Shown: piece after piece, positions 40,204 through 50,400 of the stretch | Layout of the letters: each line of letters begins with the position of its first letter | How positions within the stretch are numbered: position 1 is the first letter of the stretch | NCBI GenBank assembly: GCA_024230295.1 | Contig: JAAERN010000074.1 | Span: forward strand, 1 to 53,836 | Direction of reading: 5' to 3' | Source: Planctomycetota bacterium | GTDB taxonomy: Bacteria; Planctomycetota; Phycisphaerae; Phycisphaerales; SM1A02 | DNA: 53,836 nucleotides | Notes under the pieces: generated by a model | What the model was told of the DNA's origin: nothing | Databases searched by the model: none | What the model saw: only the letters and a program-made list of their open reading frames with translations | Translations under genes and position numbers: made by a program

Positions 40204-43071
40204 GTGAGTGGTGCCGCAAAATCCATCATCGTCAAGGGGGCCGAGGAGCACAATCTTCGGGGAATCGATATCGAGATTCCCCGAGACGAGTTGGTTGTCA
40301 TCACCGGAGTCTCGGGATCCGGCAAGTCCTCGCTTGCCTTTGACACCGTGTTTGCGGAAGGCCAGCGCAAGTACATGGAGTCGCTGACAGCATATGCGCG
40401 TCAGTTTCTCCAGCAGTCCAGCAAGCCGCGACTCGAGTCCATTGAAGGACTCCCTCCCACCATTGCCATTCAGCAGAGGCGTGGCGGACACACACCACGG
40501 TCTACTGTCGCAACCACCACCGAGATACACGACTACCTCAGGCTGCTCTTTGCCCGGTGCGGACAACCTGTGTGCTGGGCAAAGAAAGGCCGCGGGACAT
40601 GCGGGAAAGCCATTGAGCGATCAAACAGTTCGCTCATCATCAACCACATTTGTGCAATGGAACCCGGCACGCGACTCATGCTCTGCGCACCGGTTATTCG
40701 GGGACGCAAAGGATTCCATCGCGATGCTGTAGAGTCGCTCCAAGCCGCTGGCTTTGTACGAGCCCGAGTCGACGGCAAGATCATCGATGTCAGAGAGGCG
40801 TTGGCTCGCGGCGGCGAAAACCCACTGCAACTTGCCCGCCACGAACGGCACGACATCGAGGCAGTGGTCGATCGCATCATTCTCCGCGGAGACGAAACCC
40901 GAGATCGCGTGGCCGATTCCGTCAGCACCGCGCTCTCGGCTGGCGATGGCGTTATTCATGTCCTGATCCAGCAGGGCGAAGCGTGGATTAGCTCAACCTT
41001 CAGTGAACGGATGAGTTGCGCCGACCACCCCGAGTGCAGCCTTGAGGAAATGGAACCCCGGATGTTCTCGTTCAACAGCCCGCATGGGGCGTGCAAGTCG
41101 TGCGACGGACTTGGCACGCAGCGAGAATTCGATCTGGATCTCGTTGTTCCAGACGGCTCTCTCGGAATCGGTGATGGGGCCATCGTGCCATGGACACGCA
41201 ATGGGAGACGGCTCAACACATGGTACGCCCGGCAAATTAGACGTTTTTGTGAGCGCACAGGACATACGCGGGCCACGCCCTATACCAGTCTGTCGGACTC
41301 AGACCGCACGCTGCTACTACTCGGCGCCGCCGCTGCCGACATCAAGAATTTTCGATTCGAAGGTGTTCTTCCCAATCTTCGCCGGCGATATCACGACACT
41401 CAAAGCGAGGCGGTGCAGGCAAGGCTCCAAACGTATATGGCGCAAAGCTCATGCAACGAGTGTGATGGCGCACGGCTGCGACGAGAGAGCCTTCACGTAC
41501 TGCTTCAGAGCGGCGATCGATCGTGGAATATCGCAGATCTCTGCGCGTCCTCGGTAACAGAAGCGGATGCATTTCTCGCAGAGCTCGAGCTCAGTTCCGA
41601 AACCACCGCAATCGCGGAACCAATTTTGCGTGAGCTACGAGCCAGGCTCCGATTTCTCGTGTCTGTCGGTTTGGATTACTTGACGCTCGACCGCGGAAGT
41701 TCCACGCTTTCTGGAGGCGAAGCGCAGCGGATCCGACTCGCTACTCAGGTTGGCTCGGGACTTGTCGGTGTCTGCTATGTCCTCGACGAACCAACGATCG
41801 GCCTGCACCACCGGGACAATGCGAGGCTCATCGATACGCTGCGGCATCTGACTGATATTGGCAACACAGTTCTCGTGGTCGAGCATGACGAAGAGATGAT
41901 CCGCGCAGCAGACCACTTGATTGATATGGGTCCAGGCGCCGGTCGCCACGGAGGGCTCGTCGTCGCGCAGGGCACAGTCGATGAAGTTTGCAGTGATGAT
42001 GATTCATTGACTGGCGCTTACCTCTCCGGCGCACGCACTGTCGTACGTCGGTCCACCTTGCGAGTGCTCGATCAACGGAAGAAGATCGGAATTCGCGGAG
42101 CTGCTGAGCACAATCTCAAGCGAATTGATGTCGATATCCCACTCGGAGGATTGGTATGCGTGACGGGCGTATCGGGCTCAGGCAAGTCCACGCTGATCAA
42201 CGAGATTCTCATGAAGGGAGCCCGTCGCCGCCTCCTCGGGACCGGGGAGGCTCCCGGCAAGCACACCCGGTTGACTGGATTGAACAAGATTGACCGAATC
42301 ATCGAGGTCGACCAATCTCCCATCGGGCGAACACCCCGATCGAATCCGGTGACCTACACCGGGATCTTCGACGCGATGCGCACACTCTTCTCGAAGACAG
42401 CTGAAGCAAGAATGCGAGGTTGGAAGCCCGGCCGATTCAGTTTCAACGTCATCGGTGGCCGATGCGAGGCGTGTCAGGGGCAAGGGGTGCGGCGGATTGA
42501 GATGCACTTCCTTCCAGATGTCTTCGTCATGTGCGATCAGTGCCGTGGAGCCCGATACAACCGGGAGACACTTGAGATCCAATGGCGTGGGCGTTCGATT
42601 GCAGATGTACTCGACATGACCATCGAAGAGGCGGTCGGATTCTTCGAAGCGCACCCATCGGTCCATCGCATGCTTGCCTGCCTCGACGAAGTAGGGCTCG
42701 GCTATATCCAACTCGGGCAAACAGCCCCCACACTCTCGGGCGGCGAGGCCCAACGTGTGAAACTCGCCAAGGAACTGGGCGTTCAGCAGCGTGGTCAGGG
42801 CCTATACATTCTCGACGAACCGACGACGGGGCTCCACATGGCAGATGTGGATCGGCTCATGCATGTCTTGAACCGGCTTGCCGACCGCGGACACACCCTT
42901 GTTGTGATCGAGCACAATCTCGACGTCATCAGATCTGCGGATTGGATCATCGACCTCGGCCCCGAGGGCGGCGGCGGCGGCGGCCAGGTCATCGCTCAGG
43001 GAACACCCGCAGAAATCGCCGCGTGTGTGGACAGCCACACCGGCCGAGCCCTTCGGGCTCTGGCCAACTAG
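40204..43071 (+). CDS. uvrA: Excinuclease ABC subunit A
   Basis: UvrA is the damage-scanning ATPase of nucleotide excision repair. The 955-residue protein has two ABC modules: Walker A GVSGSGKSSL (about 37) and GVSGSGKSTL (about 656), signatures LSGGEAQRIRLA and LSGGEAQRVKLA, and Walker B VLDEPTIGLH and ILDEPTTGLH. The second zinc site RCEACQGQG...MCDQCRG is complete. The first site is altered: CADHPEC precedes GACKSCDGLG instead of the common C-x-x-C pair. The start is GTG 40204 behind an AGGTG Shine-Dalgarno; 53 more upstream codons overlap the permease gene. Its stop codon is shared with the convergent GT2 gene in a CTAG tetranucleotide. Confidence 0.97.
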   Translation: MSGAAKSIIVKGAEEHNLRGIDIEIPRDELVVITGVSGSGKSSLAFDTVFAEGQRKYMESLTAYARQFLQQSSKPRLESIEGLPPTIAIQQRRGGHTPRSTVATTTEIHDYLRLLFARCGQPVCWAKKGRGTCGKAIERSNSSLIINHICAMEPGTRLMLCAPVIRGRKGFHRDAVESLQAAGFVRARVDGKIIDVREALARGGENPLQLARHERHDIEAVVDRIILRGDETRDRVADSVSTALSAGDGVIHVLIQQGEAWISSTFSERMSCADHPECSLEEMEPRMFSFNSPHGACKSCDGLGTQREFDLDLVVPDGSLGIGDGAIVPWTRNGRRLNTWYARQIRRFCERTGHTRATPYTSLSDSDRTLLLLGAAAADIKNFRFEGVLPNLRRRYHDTQSEAVQARLQTYMAQSSCNECDGARLRRESLHVLLQSGDRSWNIADLCASSVTEADAFLAELELSSETTAIAEPILRELRARLRFLVSVGLDYLTLDRGSSTLSGGEAQRIRLATQVGSGLVGVCYVLDEPTIGLHHRDNARLIDTLRHLTDIGNTVLVVEHDEEMIRAADHLIDMGPGAGRHGGLVVAQGTVDEVCSDDDSLTGAYLSGARTVVRRSTLRVLDQRKKIGIRGAAEHNLKRIDVDIPLGGLVCVTGVSGSGKSTLINEILMKGARRRLLGTGEAPGKHTRLTGLNKIDRIIEVDQSPIGRTPRSNPVTYTGIFDAMRTLFSKTAEARMRGWKPGRFSFNVIGGRCEACQGQGVRRIEMHFLPDVFVMCDQCRGARYNRETLEIQWRGRSIADVLDMTIEEAVGFFEAHPSVHRMLACLDEVGLGYIQLGQTAPTLSGGEAQRVKLAKELGVQQRGQGLYILDEPTTGLHMADVDRLMHVLNRLADRGHTLVVIEHNLDVIRSADWIIDLGPEGGGGGGQVIAQGTPAEIAACVDSHTGRALRALAN

Positions 43072-44204
43072 TTTCCCGAACTGGATTCCGACCGGCGGAA
43101 GATGAACGACCGCATGACCAGCCAATTGAACACCACGCCCACAACCGAGCCGGCAAACGCCCCGATTGCTCCGGCCGCTGGGGAGACGTAGTCATCGCCA
43201 ACAAGCCATCGGGTGATCAGAAAGTTCACAATCACCGGGATTGAACACACCGCCAGAAACCCCAACAACTGGGGCAGAAACGGTTGCTTCCTCGCATACC
43301 AGAATGCAAGCCATCGATCGAATGTGAAGTTCCAGAACATGGCGCCAACGATGGCGATGATGATCTGAAGGTCCTGCCCGAGCGTCCCTCCCGAAACGAG
43401 TTCGAGAATCCAGAGCAGCAACACATAGATCCCAATACCCGATACACCCACCATCGCAAATGGCAGGAAACTCGAGAGTCTCGGATACTTCCATCGAGCC
43501 AAACGCACGATGTGATTGAGGTACTGCAACTGCACACGGAGCGACAATTTGCTTTGTCCGTGCCGTCTCGTGGAGAAGTGAATCGGCACTTCTTCAACAT
43601 GCCGACACTCACCCTTCACAATCAACTCCAAGCCGATCTTGTAACCGACGGGGTCCAGCACATCCGAATCGTCGATCAGCGTTCGAGAAAACCCGAGGAA
43701 GCCGCTCATCGGATCTCGAACAGTTGTAAATGGGCGAGCCATCACTGTCGCTACCTTTGAGTTGATCCAACGGAGGACTCCCCAGCCGTCTTCCGTCGAT
43801 CCACCCGGCACATACCGTGATCCAACAACAAAGTCCGCGTCTCCGCGGAGCGCGGCGAGGAAGTCGGGTATCACTTCAGGTGGATGCGAAAGATCCGCGT
43901 CCATCACGACGCACCACTCACCGGTTGCTTCTTGAATACCACACAGAACCGCTGAACTGAGCCCTCTGTCTTCCCGCCTTGTGAGGAGACGCACCCAATC
44001 ACGATCCATTTCCGCGATCACCGCCTCGGTGCCATCCTGCGAATCGTCATCAACGATGAGCACATTCAGGGCGACCCCTCCAGCACGCACCGCCTCCAGG
44101 CGATCGAGCAACCCGGGGAGGCTTTCGGCCTCCTGGTAGGTAGGCACAATGACCGTGACGTCGGGGGCAGGTTGGCGGGTATTCATTGGCTCACATTGCT
44201 CCAT
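43068..44204 (-). CDS. GT2 glycosyltransferase fused to GtrA-like membrane domain (dolichyl/polyprenyl-phosphate sugar synthase type)
   Basis: The 378-residue protein has an N-terminal GT2 domain like dolichol-phosphate mannose synthase: VTVIVPTYQEAESLPGLL, LIVDDDSQDGT, then VMDADLSHPPEVI as the DxD-type motif and GSRYVPGGSTEDGW. From about residue 245 there are four hydrophobic helices (LPFAMVGVSGIGIYVLLLWI and others, ending GVVFNWLVMRSFIFRR) that match GtrA. Such proteins transfer a sugar from a nucleotide donor to a polyprenyl phosphate and may flip it. The ATG at 44204 is used; an ATG six codons later is also possible. Its stop overlaps the uvrA stop. Confidence 0.92.
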   Translation of the reverse strand: MEQCEPMNTRQPAPDVTVIVPTYQEAESLPGLLDRLEAVRAGGVALNVLIVDDDSQDGTEAVIAEMDRDWVRLLTRREDRGLSSAVLCGIQEATGEWCVVMDADLSHPPEVIPDFLAALRGDADFVVGSRYVPGGSTEDGWGVLRWINSKVATVMARPFTTVRDPMSGFLGFSRTLIDDSDVLDPVGYKIGLELIVKGECRHVEEVPIHFSTRRHGQSKLSLRVQLQYLNHIVRLARWKYPRLSSFLPFAMVGVSGIGIYVLLLWILELVSGGTLGQDLQIIIAIVGAMFWNFTFDRWLAFWYARKQPFLPQLLGFLAVCSIPVIVNFLITRWLVGDDYVSPAAGAIGAFAGSVVGVVFNWLVMRSFIFRRSESSSGN

Positions 44205-44289
44205 AGCCGCAACTTCCCGGAATGCCGCCCCACCGCTATCGGTTTCATGACCCGGGTCACTCCCTCAATCCTGTTCAAAGCACGTTGAG

Positions 44290-45048
44290 TCACAGTGTTC
44301 CCGCTGCTCTCAGAATCGCCGTGGCAAGCGGCAAGTCCTCCGCCATGGTCAGTTTGATGTTGTTCGGATCGCCGTCAACCGCATGAACCACGCCCCCAGC
44401 ACGCTCAACAGCCTCGGCCTCATCAGTCGCCCCCTCAGGGGCGCCGTCGTACGCGGCCACCAGGAGATCACGCGTAAAGACCTGAGGAGTCTGCGCCAGC
44501 ACCAACCCTTCTCGCGAAACTGTCCGCTCCACCGGCCTCGCCTTGAGAACGGGGGCTCCAGCGGAGCCCAGAATCGAGTCTGCCAACGCATCGCCCTCAG
44601 CAACATCTTTCCCCTCAGAGGCGTCAACCTTTTTGATTGTGCATCGCACTGCGACTGCAGGAATCACAGCGTCCAGCGAAGCCGCCGCCTCAAACAGGCG
44701 ATCGAGCAGCGCCTCACTCACGCATGGCCTTGCTGCATCATGCACAGCAATGTGCGAACACTCGTCCGCCACGTGCGGCAGCGCCAATCGCACGGTATCC
44801 CAGCGGTCGATCGTGCTTCCTGGCACAACAACAGCGCCATGAAACCCGAGCACTGGACCGTACCGATCCTTGAAGGCATCGAACTGCTCGGGCGGCCCAG
44901 CCACGATGATCTGAGCAACCTCGGCTCGGCGAGTCATGGCCTCCACAGTCCTCACCAAGACTGGCCGACCACCAAGATCCTGAGCGAGCTTGTCGCTGCC
45001 AAACCTCGCTGAAGCACCAGCGGCAGGAATAATGACGGCGACCTTCAC
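44290..45048 (-). CDS. ispD: 2-C-methyl-D-erythritol 4-phosphate cytidylyltransferase
   Basis: IspD couples CTP to methylerythritol phosphate in the non-mevalonate isoprenoid pathway. The 252-residue protein starts VAVIIPAAGASARFGSDKLA (the nucleotide-binding loop with the conserved Arg and Lys) and has HIAVHDAARPCVSEALL, LAQTPQVFTRDLLVAAY and ATDEAEAVERAG, ending GDPNNIKLTMAEDL. These match IspD along its whole length. About 15 extra residues occur in the middle (KKVDASEGKDVAEGDALAD). The ATG overlaps the stop of the DUF1573 gene by 4 nt. No ispF is adjacent. Confidence 0.95.
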   Translation of the reverse strand: MKVAVIIPAAGASARFGSDKLAQDLGGRPVLVRTVEAMTRRAEVAQIIVAGPPEQFDAFKDRYGPVLGFHGAVVVPGSTIDRWDTVRLALPHVADECSHIAVHDAARPCVSEALLDRLFEAAASLDAVIPAVAVRCTIKKVDASEGKDVAEGDALADSILGSAGAPVLKARPVERTVSREGLVLAQTPQVFTRDLLVAAYDGAPEGATDEAEAVERAGGVVHAVDGDPNNIKLTMAEDLPLATAILRAAGTL

Positions 45049-46253
45049 TGGCTGGTCGATCGTGCAGCGTGAGCGATAGTCGGAACCGCCGCGGTGAAGA
45101 GCCTGCCGTCAATCACCACATCACCGGAGATGGGCCCCTCGACGCCCTCGGCAGGTGTAATTCGAATTCTCGCAAGCGTTTCTCGTCCCTTGATCTTGGC
45201 CTCTACTAGTTTTGCTGAGAACTGATCTGACTCGGAATGGACTCCCAGAATCTCGTCGGCGGTGTTCGGTTTGCCGCCTTGCCACTTGATCGGGAGAACA
45301 TATTCCCCATATCCGCCCGGGGGGATCCCACCCACATTGACCCGCTGCTCCACAAAGAACCACGGTCGCTCACCTCTGGGTTCGGGACGCTGCGCGCGAT
45401 GCCGCACCATGATTTCCATGACCGGAGTCTCGGGATGATTCGTCTCGACCAACCAGTATGCGGGAATCAAGTCGCCGTCTGCATCGAGGCCGGTGACTGC
45501 GTCATAGCCGCTGACGTCCCATGGAATGACGTGCGTCAGCTTGGATGCAGTTTCCATTTGTTCGCCATTCACCGATAGGATCCGGAACGGCACGCCTTCA
45601 GGCGCGTCCAGTACCACTCGCCCGTTGGGAATGTAATTGCCCTCCGCCCCGCGATACCGATAAGTATCGATGTCTCGCGGCCTGGCCCGAACACCCCGGA
45701 TGATCTCTCCCTTGACCGGCAATACGATGGGCGGACGACCTACCAACTCAAGCTTGATGGTTGAGTCCTTGGTTGTCGGCGTCAGCCCTGCGGTCATCGT
45801 TGCAGGTACGTCAATTGACTCCCCAGATTGCAGAATCTTCGGTCGAACGTCCAGCTTGGTGCACGAGCAGCCCCGCCACGTCCCCTTCAGGCGAATCGGC
45901 TCGGGATCGAGATTCGTCACTCGAATCGACCGAACAGCCACATCCTGGGGCCGCATGAAGCCGTACTCATAGGCTGGAGGATCCAACAGAACTTCTACTG
46001 GTCGCTCCGCCAATGCTGGGTCGACGGCTGGGGAGACCGGATCTGCTTGGGGGACATTCTTCGGTACTACTGGCTCAGAAATTGGCTTGGGGGGAGCCAG
46101 TTTCTCCGCTACTGGCACTCGGGGAGGTGCCTCCTGATCAAATACCCCCCCTCCGATCGCTACCAGAACGATGAGAAGAACTGCACCCCCGCAGAGCTGC
46201 AAGATCACACGCATGGAGAGGCCACCGGATTCCTTTGCTTCCTGATTGCTCAT
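45045..46253 (-). CDS. Membrane-anchored DUF1573-type protein
   Basis: The 402-residue protein has an N-terminal membrane helix (VILQLCGGAVLLIVLVAIGG, about residues 15-34) after a short cytoplasmic head, a Pro-rich linker, and an Ig-like DUF1573/ASH domain (about 85-190). That domain has VEVLLDPPAYEYGFMRPQDV, LKGTWRGCSCTKLDVRP with the typical G-C-x-C, and a following beta-rich half repeating the fold (about 195-395). Such domains are common in planctomycete and Bacteroidetes exported proteins. The start at 46253 lacks a Shine-Dalgarno but has a TACACT hexamer 9 nt upstream; a start 32 codons earlier would add no recognisable sequence. Function unknown. Confidence 0.82.
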   Translation of the reverse strand: MSNQEAKESGGLSMRVILQLCGGAVLLIVLVAIGGGVFDQEAPPRVPVAEKLAPPKPISEPVVPKNVPQADPVSPAVDPALAERPVEVLLDPPAYEYGFMRPQDVAVRSIRVTNLDPEPIRLKGTWRGCSCTKLDVRPKILQSGESIDVPATMTAGLTPTTKDSTIKLELVGRPPIVLPVKGEIIRGVRARPRDIDTYRYRGAEGNYIPNGRVVLDAPEGVPFRILSVNGEQMETASKLTHVIPWDVSGYDAVTGLDADGDLIPAYWLVETNHPETPVMEIMVRHRAQRPEPRGERPWFFVEQRVNVGGIPPGGYGEYVLPIKWQGGKPNTADEILGVHSESDQFSAKLVEAKIKGRETLARIRITPAEGVEGPISGDVVIDGRLFTAAVPTIAHAARSTSQ

Positions 46254-46262
46254 GGGGACGAC

Positions 46263-46268
46263 AGTGTA
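46263..46268 (-). promoter_or_regulatory. Putative -10 element of the DUF1573 gene (TACACT)
   Basis: On the minus strand TACACT ends 9 nt before the ATG at 46253 and there is no Shine-Dalgarno between. This supports the shorter start and a leaderless or nearly leaderless transcript. No -35 is clear. Confidence 0.35.
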
Positions 46269-46380
46269 CAGGGGGCCGATTGATAGCCGGTCGAGTACCA
46301 GAGGCGTGGCGAAAGCGACTATCGCGTGGCCTGCTTGCTCAGTCACCATGGTTCTTGACCAACCCGCGGTGCCTTAGGTG

Positions 46381-46410
46381 TTGTCAAGCAGGCCCCTCCT
46401 ATGGGAGAAT
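46381..46410 (+). promoter_or_regulatory. Putative promoter of tRNA-Leu
   Basis: TTGTCA (46381-46386) and GAGAAT (46405-46410) are separated by 18 nt, and the tRNA starts 10 nt after the -10. The -35 is good and the -10 moderate. Confidence 0.45.
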
Positions 46411-46420
46411 GCTCGCAGAT

Positions 46421-46504
46421 GCCGGAGTGGCGGAATTGGCAGACGCGACGGATTCAAAATCCGTTTCCCGCAAGGGAGTGAGGGTTCGAGTCCCTCCTCC
46501 GGTA
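46421..46504 (+). tRNA. tRNA-Leu (anticodon CAA)
   Basis: The 84-nt sequence folds as a class II tRNA. The acceptor stem pairs GCCGGAG with CTCCGGT (a terminal G-U pair), with discriminator A. The anticodon arm is ACGGA / TTCAAAA / TCCGT, with CAA at 46455-46457 reading UUG. A long variable arm (TTCCCGCAAGGGAG) and the T arm with GGTTCGAGTCC complete it. The 3' CCA is not encoded. Confidence 0.96.
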
Positions 46505-46648
46505 TTGCACGGCTGGTCGCGACAGACCGCTGCGTGCCTGCGCAATCCGCACGATTGAGTGAACCTTTCCGTTTCTTTTGCGCCACTGCTGGCCGAACTC
46601 GCAGTAACGTGCCATACAAGGCATGGGGGGTCTGGGAGTACACCAGCC

Positions 46649-47221
46649 ATGCTGTCAGAAGAATCCGCGGGTGATACACCTCTTGGTTGTATGGGAAAAC
46701 ATCTGCAGGCGAGAGATCAAGCAACGCTCGCCGAATCCTACTTGGGAATGCTTGGCGGCCATATTCGCCTCAATCTCTTGCGGGCCTTGGCCGAACAGGC
46801 GGGGAGTGTCACTGACCTCTCGATTCGGCTTGGAGCCAGTGTTCCATTGGTGAGCCACAACCTTCGGCGCATGCAGGATGCCGGACTCGTCCAAGGGCAA
46901 TCCCTCGGACGAAGGCGGATCTACTCGCTCGATAACCGCGTCGCGATTGGCCGCGATGGGCGTCTCCATGTGAGCGTTACCCTTGAGGGGGGCTGGCAAA
47001 TCCGCATCGAAGCTCCAATGCTGCCCCCTGAGCGGACCTTCCCACCCCAAACACACACAACCCCGCTGGTGATCCTTGCAGAACCGGCAAGGAAGCTGGC
47101 AGAGCGGGCGGGCCCGCCCAGCCAGAGTCGGCAATCACAATCAAGTACCACAGAAAGTGCCCTACAAAGGCCCTTCAACCCCCAAACCCCAGAAGAGGCG
47201 CAACCCGGCATCCAAACATAA
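46649..47221 (+). CDS. ArsR-like winged helix-turn-helix regulator
   Basis: The 190-residue protein has a winged HTH domain at about residues 28-90: LGMLGGHIRLNLLRALAEQA, SVTDLSIRLGASVPLVSHNL, RRMQDAGLVQGQSLGRRRIY. This is the ArsR pattern, with the recognition helix in SVPLVSHNLRR. After the wing, a beta-rich stretch (VAIGRDGRLHVSVTLEGGWQ) and a Pro/Gln/Ser-rich tail of about 75 residues follow without a known fold. No Cys metal-site motif is seen in the recognition helix, so metal sensing is doubtful. The start at 46649 has a GGGAG 12 nt upstream; an ATG at 46691 is the alternative. It stands alone after tRNA-Leu. Its target is unknown. Confidence 0.82.
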   Translation: MLSEESAGDTPLGCMGKHLQARDQATLAESYLGMLGGHIRLNLLRALAEQAGSVTDLSIRLGASVPLVSHNLRRMQDAGLVQGQSLGRRRIYSLDNRVAIGRDGRLHVSVTLEGGWQIRIEAPMLPPERTFPPQTHTTPLVILAEPARKLAERAGPPSQSRQSQSSTTESALQRPFNPQTPEEAQPGIQT

Positions 47222-47434
47222 GTTTGATTGAGAAACGGGGCTTGGAACATGGCCAGCACGCTGTAGCATGAATACGCGTGACCCCTCTTGTGGGGCCGCG
47301 CATCGGAATGAGAGAGAACAAGGCAGGTGGCCCCCGCCGCCATAGATTGAATAAGAAGATTAAAGAGCAGGACGTCTTTGGCGGCCTGAAGGTCCGAGAA
47401 TCAACACATCGTTCTAAGACAGAGAGAGAGCATC

Positions 47435-50400
47435 GTGAACACTATTTTCCTTACTGGCGCCATTGGTTTCACGGCATTTGCGGTCGGCACTGCTGCGGGC
47501 CAAGCAACCCCGTGCAGCGGCGATTCCACGCTTGTCACCGAGAATGTCGATCCCGTGACCATCACGTTCAACGGATCAGTCTCCTGCTTTAATGGTTCAG
47601 GCACACCGGGACACGTCTACGGTCGATCGCATGACCTCGGCCTGCTCGGGCTGAGTGGTGATCTCGACATTGCGTGCGTTCACTGGGGCATCGAGTCCTG
47701 TGATGTCGCCCTCTCAATGACAGTCGCCGTCTATCAAGACACCGATGGCGATCGAGTACCGGGAAGTTCCGCTGGTGACCTTGTGCTGCTCGGATCGACT
47801 GTCGTCGCCGAGTCCGGCGACACCTCGGCGCACTGGCTCACCGCTTTATTTGATCCCCCGCTTACAGCGGGTGCGAGCGATCTTGTCTTTATCACAATTG
47901 AAACCCCGGACACCTCGGGCTACCCCACCATCGGTGCCAACGCGGCTGGCGAGGCCTCCCCGAGCTACCTGCGAACGGTCAATGGTGACTGTGGAATCGC
48001 CAACTGGGCGACGACTGCTGGCATTAGTTTCCCCAATACTCACTGGGTGGAAGTGATCGAAGTTGCCGAGGCAGCCGCGTCTGACCCCTGCGATGATCCT
48101 TTGCCCGTATGTCATACGGACCTCACTGGCCCTACCGGCACGCCTGACGGCACGACCGATGTCAACGATGTCCTGCACGTCATCAGCGGCTTCGGCCAGG
48201 CAGGCGACGGCACCTTCCGTCCAGCGGGTGATGCGTTCCCGCTTCCGAATGGTGACTGCGAAACGACTGTCGATGACCTTCTTGAAGTGATTGCGTCATT
48301 CGGCACCGACTGCGTTGCGGATCCAACCGGCGCCTGCTGCGACATCGCAGACGACTGCGAGATCCATACGCTGGCCGATTGCGTCAGCCTCGACGGCGAA
48401 TACATGGGTGATGGCACCGTCTGTACTGACTGCTTCCAGCCAGACGATGTGCTGTTCAACGAAACACGCCTGAACCAACCCGGCAGCGACGATGACGAAT
48501 ACGTCGAAATCGTCGGCGATGCCGGGACGTCCCTTGATGGACTCACGCTGATCGTGATCGGCGATGGATCCAGCACGGGCTTCGGCGTTGTCGAAGAAGT
48601 AGTCTTGCTCGATGGCCTGGCCATCACCGCGAGCGGCCGCTTCCTGATCGGCGAGCCGACGCTGACGCTCGCAACGCCCGATCTGGCGATCGCCCTGAAC
48701 TTTGAGAGCAGCGACCAGACGACCCACATGCTCGTCTCCGACTTCACCGGGCTGCTCGCTGATGATCTTGACACCGATGATGATGGCATCTTGGACATCG
48801 AGCCATGGACTGCGATCGCAGACTGCGTGGCCTTTATCGGCGAAGATGTTGCCGCCGGCGACCACGTCTACTGCGACACCCAGGTCGGCCCCGATGGCAT
48901 CTATACGCCAGGCCAGGCCTATCGCTGCCCTGATGGTGTGGGCGACTGGAATGTCGGCACCTTCGCGCTCTCGGTGCTTGATACTCCGGGTGCCGCGAAC
49001 AATTGCGACACCACCGACTCCGACGGAGACGGCGTCTTCGACATTGTCGACAACTGCCCTGACCTCGCCAACCCCGATCAGGCCGACTGTGACGGCGATG
49101 GCTACGGCGATGCCTGCGCAATCGCCGATGGTGTTTCCTCGGACTGCAACGAGAACGGCATTCCCGACGAGTGCGAGAACGATTGCAACAGCAACGGCTC
49201 ACCGGATGACTGCGACATCGCCGACGGAACCAGTTCCGACTGCGACGAGAACGGCAATCCCGATGAGTGCGATCCCGACTGCAATAGCAACGGCGTCCCC
49301 GACGTCTGCGACATCGCTGATGGAACGAGCGAGGACACCGATGGGAATGGTGTCCCGGATGAGTGCGAAGGCGATGCCTTCGTGATCAATGAGATCAACG
49401 CCGACCCAGACTCCGCCCTTGGCGATGCCAACGGCGACGGCGCAGCACACTACAGCGAGGACGAATTCGTCGAAATCGTCAACATGAGTGGCGACGATAT
49501 CGATATGAGCGGCTGGACGCTGAGTGATGGCTTCGGACTTCGCCATACATTCGACTTTGGAATGATCGTGGGCAACAGCTGCGCGGTCGTCGTCTTCGGC
49601 GGCGGAACCCCCACCGGCGAGTTCGGTGGAGCCATCGTTACGACATCATCAACGGGAAGCCTCGGCCTGAACAACGGCGGTGACACGATCACCATCGCTG
49701 ATGGGGACGGTGCGGTCCAGTTGACGATTGACTACGGCTCCGCTGGCAACAACCAGTCGATTACCCGTAACCCGGATGTCTATGGCACCGACTGGGCGAA
49801 CCACTCCGATGTGGCTCCAGACGCTGCCCTTTTCTCACCAGGCACGCGGCTCGACGGCGTCGGCTTTGGCGGTGATTGCGGTGGCGGAAGCTTGCCGGAC
49901 GCCGATGGCGATGGCATCCCAGACGAATACGACAACTGTGATCTTCCGAATCCGGATCAGGCCGACTGCAACGAGAACGACATTGGTGATGTCTGCGATA
50001 TCGCCGATGGCACAAGTCTCGATGAAAACGCCAACGGCATCCCGGACGAGTGCGAGCAGACCGTATCCGGCGGGTGGGTCAATGAGTTCCACTATGACAA
50101 TGCCAGCAGCGACCTCAACGAGTTCGTGGAGATTGTGCTGCTTGACGGTGTCGATCTGGCCAGCGTCACCCTGTCCTTCTATAACGGCAGCAATGGCACG
50201 GTCTATGCCTCCTATACGGGCTCAGAACTGACCGCTGGAGAGGTTGGAGCCGGATACGCCATCTATTACATCTTCCATAGTGGTATTCAGAATGGGGCCC
50301 CAGATGGATTCTCCCTCGATATCGGCGGATCGATCGCCCACTTCATCTCCTACGAAGGTGCCCTGACGGCCACTGACGGCCCCGCTGCTGGGCTCACTGC

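Noticed and set aside
49018-49370. Repeat-rich DNA resembling a CRISPR array or satellite
   Set aside because: The periodicity follows codons of the Asp/Asn-rich protein repeats, the units differ in length and sequence, and there are no unique spacers.
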